This document shows, in pieces, positions 55,849 to 64,000 of a stretch of 64,000 nt of DNA. The stretch's first letter is position 1. Each line of letters begins with the position of its first letter. Source of the DNA: Xanthostigma xanthostigma (lineage: Eukaryota; Arthropoda; Insecta; Raphidioptera; Raphidiidae); NCBI GenBank assembly GCA_963575645.1, contig OY754466.1, forward strand, positions 35,000,001-35,064,000, given 5' to 3'. The notes beneath the pieces were generated by a model. It was not told the DNA's origin. It searched no databases and was given only the letters and a program-made list of their open reading frames with translations. A program made the translations under genes and the position numbers.

Positions 55849-56249
55849 GATAATTTATTTTGCGTCTGATATAATGGTGATTAAGTGTTTAGGCGTTAAA
55901 ATCGATTTATTTGTAAAAAATCGCCGCGGTAGCGCATAAGAAGTTCAAAAGTTATAAAAGATGCCATGACGAATAGCAAATAACAAACAAACTGCGAGAA
56001 ACTACTAAAGGGTTTATTCTGCTCATTTGTATGTAATAGAGCTCTAACGCGTTACAGAAGTGAATAGTGATACATCCCTACAATACGTCATCTTAGTTTT
56101 TTACGACAGGTCGTAAACGGGTACCCATCTTGCCATGTTTTTATTATTTCCATGCAAGAAAAGTTTCACATCCGGTTAAACGAATAGACTGTGTTTCTTT
56201 TACAGATCGTACTGTTCAGTAATTTTAAAATACTTATATATATTATAAT
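55849..56249. other. Intron 4 DNA, nothing recognised
   Basis: TTTCTTTTACAG at 56206-56217 could be an acceptor, but what follows has no donor and no protein-like content. Confidence 0.3.
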
Positions 56250-56478
56250 AAAAATAAAATATAGTTTAAAAAAAACTAAAAAACACGCTTTATATCGAAC
56301 TAAAAAGTAAAAAATATTTTTTTTAAAATAAGCTTAAAAAGCGTGGGGCGCTTTGTTCCACATTTTCGTACATCGAGCGCCCAACGCTTTTTAAGCTTAT
56401 TTTAAAAAAATTATTTTTTACTTTTTAGTTCGATATAAAGCGTGTTTTTTAGTTTTTTTTAAACTATATTTTATTTTT
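56250..56478. repeat. Long hairpin repeat
   Basis: Arms of ~95 bp around a loop at about 56346-56378. AACACGCTTTATATCGAAC is mirrored as GTTCGATATAAAGCGTGTT, and AAGCTTAAAAAGCGT by ACGCTTTTTAAGCTT. Very AT-rich arms; a probable foldback MITE. Confidence 0.78.
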
Positions 56479-56485
56479 CACTTTT

Positions 56486-56894
56486 TAGTTTGAGGATCTA
56501 TAAAAGAATTTATTAATCCTGGGGGTCCTAATAAGGATAATGGGAAACTGTTATCAAATTATTGCATTGTCATCGGTCCTTGATACGTATGCAAAGTTTC
56601 AAATTAATCAGACTTCGGGAAATTGGTGAAAATTATGCTCAAAGATTCCGTTACATACATAGTTAGTTACAACCCAAACTAATATAAAGCGTTTAATGAC
56701 ATGCCGTTTCATATACAGATTACCACAATGTTGGGCGTCGAAAATATTTATAAGTTTACTTTTGGGATTCTATTGTTTCTTTTATTACAGTACCGGATTT
56801 AGAATTGTTTTGCCTAATATTTTTTGCACTATTCTGAAAAGAAACTGCGTATTTTACGAAAAACGTCATTTGAGTTTTTCCTTTGATCAGGTAT
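56486..56894. other. Intron 4 DNA, nothing recognised
   Basis: The 69-codon ORF at 56696-56905 has hydrophobic stretches but runs into the hAT element and is not called. Confidence 0.3.
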
Positions 56895-56902
56895 ACTCAC
56901 AG

Positions 56903-57647
56903 TAGTATCCGACCGAAACTAGTTTTACGGCCGAGACCGAAACCGGTTTTCGGCCTCAGTCTCAGTTTCGGCCGAAACCGAAACTTCATGTTTTCGTGGG
57001 AAAAATAAAGTAAACATTATCATAATCAGGATTTATTATTTTTTTTTTTATTTTTAAATTAATTACATATTAATTATTCAGCCTATGATATTTTAACTAA
57101 TCATTAACTTATCATATTATTAACCCCCTTATTTCAAAAACACAAATAAATATAATTTTTTATTAATATTATGAAATAAAATAAAAGCTTCAAAACAAAA
57201 TTACTTTTTAATAAAAAGTATTTACCTAATAGCAGGTACACACACACAAAAAAAGAAAACACTCTTTCATCTTAAGAACAAAATTATTTCTTCTAAACTT
57301 TGGTCATTTTGTATGGTACTCTTGTTAACGAACTACAATTGAATTCAAATTAATAAGTACCTACCTACCAAATACAACCACTAAATAAAATATATATTTA
57401 ATGCAAATAATCGAAAGTATCAAAATAAAAAAGTTTTCTTTTAAACTAAAAAAAAAAAAACGCGGAGCGCGCAGGCATAAAAGACACTTCGTCGCTCGCA
57501 GCTGCACCGCATTTGAGCGCGAAACCTCCCGAATGTAGTTTCGGTTTCGACCGTAGTTTCGGCCAAATGGGCAGCCGAAACCGAAACTAAGCCGAAACCA
57601 GTTTTTTGGCCGAAAGTGGCCGAAACCGAAACTTCGGTCGGACACTA
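56903..57647. mobile_element. hAT MITE rich in CCGAAAC repeats
   Basis: 745 bp flanked by ACTCACAG (56895-56902) and ACTCAAAG (57648-57655), 7 of 8. Ends TAGTATCCGACCGAAACTAG and, from the right, TAGTGTCCGACCGAAG. Subterminal regions hold many GGCCGAAACCGAAAC copies in both orientations, typical of transposase-binding arrays in hAT MITEs. Confidence 0.82.
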
Positions 57648-57659
57648 ACTCAAAGTAAT

Positions 57660-58200
57660 AAATATGATATTTGCTATTCGTTTGCATGATTACATAATGT
57701 GGTTTCACATTTAAAAATTACCGAAGTATGCTACGTAACTAATTTCTTTTTGACAGATCTTCAGAACAAAAGAACAGCTGATTTTTGTTTTATTATTATC
57801 GAAATTCTAAAGTTTAGAAAAAACGTTTTTTTTACAAAACTCTCTTTGGGAAAATAAATAGAATTATAAACAGGTATGAAAAATATACCATTATAATAGA
57901 AAAAACATAGTTATAGAACATATCTCTTCTGATGTGCATGCGTCGACCTTTCCCAAAAACAATAGAGCTTTTCATATTTACGTGTCAAACATCTTACCAT
58001 AATTTGGTTTCGATCCACTCAGCTGAGTTTTTTCCGGAAATATTTTGAAATAAGAAAAAAAATCAACTGTTCTTTTGTTCTAAAGATCTGTCAAGAAGAA
58101 ATTAACCAAAGCATGCTTGTCAGCTGACAAGCATGCTTTGGTTAATTTTTACATGTGAAACCATATTATGTAACCATGCAAATGAAGATATTTTTAATAA
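57660..58200. repeat. R1 dispersed repeat, copies in opposite orientation
   Basis: 57660-58020 is forward R1 (GATATTTGCTATTCG, CAGAACAAAAGAACAGCT, ATTTGGTTTCGAT). 58021-58200 is a reverse R1 part (GGAAATATTTTGAAAT, AACTGTTCTTTTGTTC). 58101-58146 is a perfect 46-bp palindrome centred on CAGCTG, made from R1's GCATGCTTTGGTTAAT motif. Confidence 0.62.
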
Positions 58201-58749
58201 TTTAAAGGCTCGCAATTATAAAAGCGTGGGTTGAAAACACTATGATAGTTTATAGTGACGACCCACGCTTTTATGATTATGAACCTATTTTTTTTTTAAT
58301 TATGTTTTTCCTTTGTAGCACCGAAACTCTTCATTAGTGATCTTAAAAAATTTTACTGCAAGACTTTTTACGTAAAGCTGTTATGTAAGTTGTGACATAC
58401 CTAATATCTGTTATAGTTTAATGTTCTTTTAAAGTCGATACATACAGTTAATTCTGTTTGCTAACTTTTCAAATAAATTGCAAAGTTCGAGTTGAGAAAA
58501 TCGTAAGTTGCAAATTTACAATCTGAAAAAAAAAATAAACGAACGCTAGCAAAAATTGCCGTCTACGTAATTTATGCAGAATACAGGTTGTACAAAAATT
58601 CATTGCACTTGGGAAATGGGAATAGGGCCCAGATCTCGAGGCTGTTCAAAACAGTCGGTGATTAGTCCGCCTTAGAAAATTACTGATCAGTCGGTAGTCG
58701 GCTAGTTGACCGAACCTGTAGTCGGTGCACTTTTTTCGTAATAGTAATT
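58201..58749. other. Intron 4 DNA with a small hairpin
   Basis: ATAAAAGCGTGGGT and ACCCACGCTTTTAT (58218, 58262) form a ~60-bp hairpin. CAGTCGGT/ACCGAC-type motifs at 58650-58735 resemble worn hAT subterminal repeats. Confidence 0.4.
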
Positions 58750-59170
58750 TAGTGTAAATACACCAAAAACGTTTTTATATTTAACTAGCGGCCCTGTACG
58801 TTTTTCGCTACGTATAAAGTGAAATAATAAAACAATTTAATTGGAACATCTATCTATCTATTTTATTTATTTTAAAATATACATGGACGTATATGTGTGT
58901 ATGTCGAGCACTCCGGCTGCGCCGTCGTGCCCGGTGCAAAAGAACGAATGGGGAAGGAAGAAAAAAAATTTAGGGGTGAACTACCCCTAACATTTAGGGG
59001 GATGAAAAATAGATGTTGGCCGATTCTCATAGATACCGGATAAGCACAAAAAATTTCATCAAAATCGGTCAAGCCGTTTCGGAGGAGTATGGCAACGAAA
59101 ACTGTGACACGAGAATTTTATATATTAGATTAGTAAATATTATAAAAACGTTTTTGGTGTATTTACACTA
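58750..59170. repeat. Small palindromic element split by a Helitron
   Basis: TAGTGTAAATACACCAAAAA (58750) is mirrored as TTTTTGGTGTATTTACACTA (to 59170), with ACGTTTTTATA continuing inward. The Helitron 58794-59129 lies exactly between the arms. Confidence 0.75.
58794..59129 (-). mobile_element. Non-autonomous Helitron (336 bp)
   Basis: On the minus strand it starts TCTAATATATAAAATTCTCG and contains TTGCCATACTCCTCCGAAAC, GGCTTGACCGATTTTGATG and GAGAATCGGCCAACATC. It ends GGGCCGCTAGT. The flanks are A before TC and T after CTAGT, the exact Helitron A/T target. This family is widespread in insects. The 66- and 74-codon ORFs are incidental. Confidence 0.85.
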
Positions 59171-60082
59171 TTGGCGTCGGTCAGATGGCGTTAGAATCCA
59201 TCACCGTATGAAGTTTTTTTTAAAATTGACTATTTAAAGGATTGTATTTAGAGGTTGAAAAAAGTTTTTGAGCCCAAAAATACCGAAAAAATTCTCAGAA
59301 TCGTTTCAAATATGAAATTTAATCCTTTAGTAGTTATTAAAATGTGCTGCTAATATTTAAGTAAATAAAATCGGCCCGACAGGACCAGACATACAAATTT
59401 TATGAAAACGCTAATTTGTGATTTACATATTGAATGGTGTATTTAATTGGGTGTAAACGTTGAATTGATAATAATATTGAAATTAAGAAAAAGAAAATTA
59501 AAATAAAGGTTGTACTAAGGGTTAATTTTTTTTATTTTGTTCAAACACAAACATAAGTTCACGTAATAAAGCTACAATACCTGTATTAGCAAATACACTA
59601 TACTGTCGGCAGTTTTTTTTTAGTGTAAAATTGTGTGAAAGTATTTAAATTGTGAAATGGATATTTAAACGGGGTAGTGTATATATGCATGAATTACTTT
59701 AGCTATAACTGAGTTATAAACCGTACAATTTAAGAAAGATTTCTCCCCCTTTACTGACCTCTACCGCTCGGAGAGAGACCTTTCCTTCTTATCACAGTCT
59801 GCCGCCTCGCTGCGAGTTGTTGGAGTGAGAGGGCAGTCCAATGACGCGCGAACATAGTTCACAACGTGTGTGCTTTTTAAACTGCCCTGCGCTAGATTTG
59901 TCATCGTTTGTGGTAATGCTGCGTTTTCTTAAACCATCTGCACACGACGCAATATGAAAGAAATTCAAAGGCGATATTCGTTCGTTGTCACTTCCAAAGT
60001 AAAGAAGTGGGGGGGGGGCATTAACGGGGAAATATGAAAGCCGTCTATCGGCGATATACTCGGCTCGCCTCAGGCATCATGG
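59171..60082. other. Intron 4 or intergenic DNA with a GC-rich patch
   Basis: 59740-59900 is locally GC-rich (ACCTCTACCGCTCGGAGAGA, CTGCCGCCTCGCTGCGAG, GACGCGCGAAC) and stands out from the AT-rich surroundings. I could read neither an exon nor TE ends; it may be a repeat or a regulatory/promoter region. Confidence 0.35.
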
Positions 60083-60090
60083 TTTTCTGC

Positions 60091-60534
60091 TAGGGTTCTG
60101 GTTTCTCGACCGTTTTAATTTTTCGAGGCCCGAGAATTCACGACCATGATTTCTCGAGTATCTCGACAAATTTTGAAATTTTTAATAAAACACGATGTTA
60201 TGTTTAAATTTTTGCTTTATTAAAAATTAGACTGTTGAGATCAATTAAATTAAATGGCACTTTTTTAATTAACAAATCAACAACAAACAATAAATTAAAC
60301 AAACTATACTCGGCTGGTCTATATAAAAAGTAAAGACTAAAGAGTAGGGTAGTACAAGTCTTTAATTAAATAAAAAGTATTAGTAAAATTAAATCAACAA
60401 AATACTCTAAACTCGTCACATGTTTTTTTAGTTACCGAGCGCACGGAATTGATTTCTGGAGTTGTCAAGGCGTTAAGTTTTTTCCCGTCTCGACTAAAGA
60501 TAAATTTCTCGAGAATTCTCGAGCGGAAACCCTA
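60091..60534. mobile_element. hAT MITE with TAGGGTT ends
   Basis: 444 bp. Ends TAGGGTTCTGGTTTCTCGAC and, from the right, TAGGGTTTCCGCTCGAG. Flanks TTTTCTGC and CTTTCTGC (7 of 8). TCTCGAG-type subterminal motifs are present. It is inserted in sequence resembling the 22900-23013 MITE family (CTCGGCTCGCCTCAGGC ... GCCCTTGTG). Confidence 0.78.
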
Positions 60535-60542
60535 CTTTCTGC

Positions 60543-61664
60543 CCTTGTGATGAATTATACTATTTTCATAACGACCGTCAAACTATTATAAAACATAACT
60601 ATCAAATCAATTAACCCAATTAATTGACGTATACCTCACTTGGCAGTGGCGCTACAAACTGGCAGAAAATAGTCTGGTAGCTCTCATTCGAATAACTATT
60701 TGACAGTACTGATATCAGTACTAAATGTTGACATATTTAAAGATCCGGCAGTATACTATTTTGGTACAGAAAATACAAATGTACTTTAGGTGAAGTAGCC
60801 TATAGCGATAGCCTATAAGTTTAAACCTTCAGTCCATCTCACTTCATCTCTTGAACCTCTCAGCTCTCTGTCGGGTGAGACATATAAATCCTACTGTGCC
60901 CTACTGATGTCACCATCTAGGGCTGCCCTGTATTTAACTCATTTTTATTACTCTGTTATATTATTTTTCGTTGATTTTGGATAGAAAAGTCTTCGACCAT
61001 TTATTTGAATGCAATACTTTCGGCACAAGTTGGTATCGTAAGTACAATGGGATTACGAGAGCTTACTATATAAAACCTCTTCAGGTTATGTTGTTCCATT
61101 GATCCTTCTTACAACCTACTTGACACACACTACCTAGCTAATATGTGTGCTTTTCCACGTACTCAAATATTTAAGTGATCAAGATATTCATTTTTCTCGC
61201 GGAATTATTTTAAGTGCGTACATTGCATTTTTAGTTTCGTATCAAAATGATAAAAAACGAAACCCGTATATGGCGAGATTTTATTATTCGTTCGTCTGTC
61301 TGATCTATCGCAGGCCTGTAACTTCTAAACGGTAATTTGAAATGCAGATTGCAGATAGAGTGAAACGTTCTTTAGAAATTCCAGGGATCGTTTGAGTTTA
61401 TTTGATAAAACATTTTTTTTAAATTTATATTGTGACGTTGCATTTGAAGATGCTAAAAATGTATATTTATGATTTTTTGGGTGAATTTTTTATCGTCAAC
61501 TTTATAAACATGTGGGTAGATACCAAAAAATTATCGCTCTTTCCCCCTATTTCCGTAAGTGTTAGGTCTAGGATTTTGCAAAATGCTAGAGGGTAACATT
61601 AACAGATGAACAGACTTTTTTTAAAAATATGTTTTCTAACTTCAATAGGTAGGTACTAAAAAAA
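60543..61664. other. DNA without a recognised gene
   Basis: The phrase TTCGTTCGTCTGTCTGATC with CTTCTAAACGGTAA near 61290-61335 resembles RTE-type tails. No ORF is supported. Confidence 0.35.
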
Positions 61665-62120
61665 TTGGTAAAATATTGAAAACTGAATTTTGACATAAAT
61701 TAGTACCATTCCCCACTTGTGGAATTAGAATTTTTTTAGTATCCATTTTTTTTTCAATTTTTATGAAAACAAATTTTTGGACAAAAAAAAATTTTTTTCT
61801 ATCTTGGCCATAACTTTTTTCTGAAGGCAAAAAATATCTAATAAAAAATAAGTTCAAAAACTAAAACCCGACCACTGAAAAATATGAAACAAGAAAATAT
61901 TCTCAGCCGTGGTCATATGCCACCTACCCTAAAAACATTACATTTTAACAGTATCTAGTAAGCGATCATATAAGCTCTAGGGCAAAGTGCATCACACTGT
62001 GCACCTAGAGGGGCTTCATATATTATATGAGATGGCGTAGGACCACGGCTATCCTCACGCGACAATATTTTCTTGTTTCATATTTTTCAGTAGTCCGGTT
62101 TTAGTTTTTGAACTTACATT
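61665..62120. repeat. R1 fragment followed by an inverted-repeat element
   Basis: 61665-61735 repeats the R1 right edge (TTTGACATAAATTAGTACCA, TTCCCCACTTGTGG). From about 61856 to 62118, AAAACTAAAACC-GACCACTGAAAAA and TATGAAACAAGAAAATATT are mirrored at the right edge, giving a ~260-bp MITE with a CCGTGGTC/GACCACGG inner pair. Confidence 0.55.
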
Positions 62121-62256
62121 TTTTTTTTAACTTATTTTTTTTAATTTGCTCCTCCCTGGGATCAAAATTCTAAAATAAATATAGTCTATGTTGCTCAGGT
62201 CATAATAACGAATCGATTGACACATTATTTATTAAAATCGGATGAATAGTTTAGGC

Positions 62257-62793
62257 CAGAGGTCCCCAAACTTTTTTGTCTCGTAGACCACTTGCCATGC
62301 TTTTCGGTTTTGGGTAGACCCCCTGCTTATCTGATATTGATTTTTTGCAAATTCATTAATTTAAAATGTATTTTTGACAACCGGTATAGTGCTACTCACT
62401 TTGAACGATTTAAATTTATAACGGTAGTGAAATGTAGTGAGAAATGTTTAGTTTTATACATTTATTAATTAGATTCAAATTAAACGAATCAAATTAAAAT
62501 TTGCTTTCTGTTACATAAAATAACTAAGCAAAACATAAATGCTTTTAGTGTGAGGGATGAACCTGATGGTTTAATAATAAATTTTCAACATTTGGCATCA
62601 ATTTAGTTAGATTTAATCTTAAATCTCTTCGGTTAACGATGTCCAGTTTGTTTCTTTTTTTGTTAGGAGATTCACTATCGTGGACCACCATTTTCATTTC
62701 ATGGACCCCCAATTTTTTTTCCCGCTGACATGGACCCCTTGCAAGTTGTCGTCGACCCCTGGGGGTCGATATAGACCACTTTGGGAATCACTG
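62257..62793. mobile_element. hAT MITE with perfect GTTTAGGC duplication
   Basis: 537 bp. Ends CAGAGGTCCCCAAACTTTTT and, from the right, CAGTGATTCCCAAAGTGGTC. Perfect flanking repeat GTTTAGGC (62249-62256, 62794-62801) with central TA. Related in its ends to 33658-34166. It repeats GTAGACC/TGGACC blocks inside. No transposase. Confidence 0.9.
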
Positions 62794-62801
62794 GTTTAGG
62801 C

Positions 62802-64000
62802 GCTACGGTGGAACATCCGTAAATACATACATCCATATATACTGCTAAACTCATAACTCTTCCTTTTGGCTACTCCGTGGTCGGGTAAAAAATACGTATT
62901 TATATTTTCACTTTGTCAAACTTCAGATCTCATGGAAATTTATATTCTGCAAATATAAACAGAGTTTGTAGATTATAGACGCTAAACAGATGACGTCATC
63001 TGCGTCTAACACACAATATTTTTCAAACGCAATAGGCATGATATCGGATCTTCTTGCCACAGATTATAATGTTTGGAAAACCCTCGTGTCTTCATAGAGG
63101 GTTGCTATCTAGAAACTAGCATCTACTCTATAAAATTGCGTTCGCATTCCAATTCTTCAAGCTCAAGTTTACACCAGAGTCATATTTTCACTACGTGTGG
63201 TCATTATTTTCTACTTGAGCTTACAATCATAAAAATTGATCTTTAAATGAAATCTTACTAAGACATTTTTATAAAATATTATATTATAGATTGTTTCGAA
63301 CAAAGTATATAGTAGAAAATGCTGCAGTTTTATATCATACATTTGCACCTGACAAGGCTCCATAATTAAACCAATTTACGACGTACAGCTCCGAAAGAAA
63401 AAAGTATTTTTTTTTCACTTTGAAATTGTACGTTATAAATTAGTTTAATTATGAAGCACTGTCAAGTTACAAATTGTGTGGTAGAAGCGAATTGTATCGT
63501 TTTACGTCATATACTGGACATACACAATATTTCTAAAAGGGCATAACGAATCAGCTTATGCTATACCATTTAGTTAGGGAACTAGTGATGATTTTACTTA
63601 TAGTATATCCTCAAACCTGAGTTTTTGTTCATTCATTAAAGGCGCTACCCTGAACGTAAAAACCGCAGTCTGGCAGCTGAGACCGGGGAGGTGTCACTTA
63701 ATATATATTTATCATGTTTGAAATTACCTGAGCGATAAGTTCAGATGCCCTTGAGCACAAAAACTCAAATCTGGCATTTCGTACCCGGGATTGGCAAAGG
63801 GTTAACATGTCAAAATTCGTGGCCCCTCAAAATATTTCATTAACTTATATTAGTGTAAAGTAAAATAGTAGGTACTTACAATGTTACTAAACATGTCAAA
63901 AATTTGAAAATTAAGTAAGGAGGTATGTGCAAAAAATACCAGTTGTCTTATGCGTAATTAAATTACAACTCGTGTGACTATTAAAACTCGCTGGTTCTCG
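62802..64000. other. Right edge of the window, nothing recognised
   Basis: No exon of the split gene, no repeat border. AT-rich with short ORFs only. Confidence 0.35.

Noticed and set aside
56206-56240. Possible exon 5 after TTTCTTTTACAG
   Set aside because: The open frame runs straight into AT-rich hairpin sequence with no donor and no protein-like composition.
57361-57708. 115-codon minus-strand ORF with repeated FGFG and RNR motifs
   Set aside because: It is a translation of the CCGAAAC repeats of the hAT MITE at 56903-57647.

Overview
The window is eukaryotic and AT-rich. It has one split protein-coding gene with phase-matched GT-AG introns, one apparently full-length non-LTR retrotransposon, and dozens of small DNA transposons, SINEs, Helitrons and solo LTRs. 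The element types (hAT and Harbinger-like MITEs, Helitrons with insect-type ends, a CR1/Jockey-group LINE with a PHD-type finger in ORF1) and the frequent TAGGTACCTA-like strings suggest an insect. I cannot settle the order; Lepidoptera and Hemiptera both fit. No bacterial-type operon, rRNA gene or CRISPR array is visible.

Layout. 1-15.3 kb is intergenic and packed with transposons: hAT MITEs, a 1.2-kb foldback element (2559-3741), a SINE with a 14-bp target duplication (5464-5894), and a 2.7-kb element with ~250-bp terminal inverted repeats (6051-8729). That element encloses the decayed remains of a FEN1/XPG (PIN-superfamily)-like gene with a Cys-rich tail. A cluster of Harbinger-like MITEs follows (9861-13997). 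15.35-21.2 kb is a LINE with intact ORF1 and ORF2, sitting on the axis of an older palindromic repeat.

The host gene is on the + strand. Exon 1 (23992-25518, 509 codons) joins exons at 29566-29638, 41191-41302 and 53597-53744 with intron phases 0, 1, 2 and 0 and no stop. This gives 620 codons of a Ser/Asp/Asn-rich, basic, low-complexity protein with no domain I recognise, and it continues past the last visible donor. Its introns (4.0, 11.6, 12.3 and at least 10.2 kb) are large because they are full of mobile elements. These include two adjacent hAT MITEs sharing one 8-bp target (34593-35242), a P-element/THAP-like MITE (39461-40047), a perfect 278-bp tandem duplication (43651-44208), a Helitron carrying a tRNA-like sequence (48409-49015) and two related solo LTRs (52816-53491, 55378-55844).

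The elements are not known to work together. Nesting gives a relative order of insertion, and at three places a younger element lies at the axis of an older inverted repeat. Candidates for something undescribed are the inverted-repeat element with the FEN/PIN-like gene and the shared-target hAT pair. All family names here rest on motif and terminus recognition by eye; no database search was possible.
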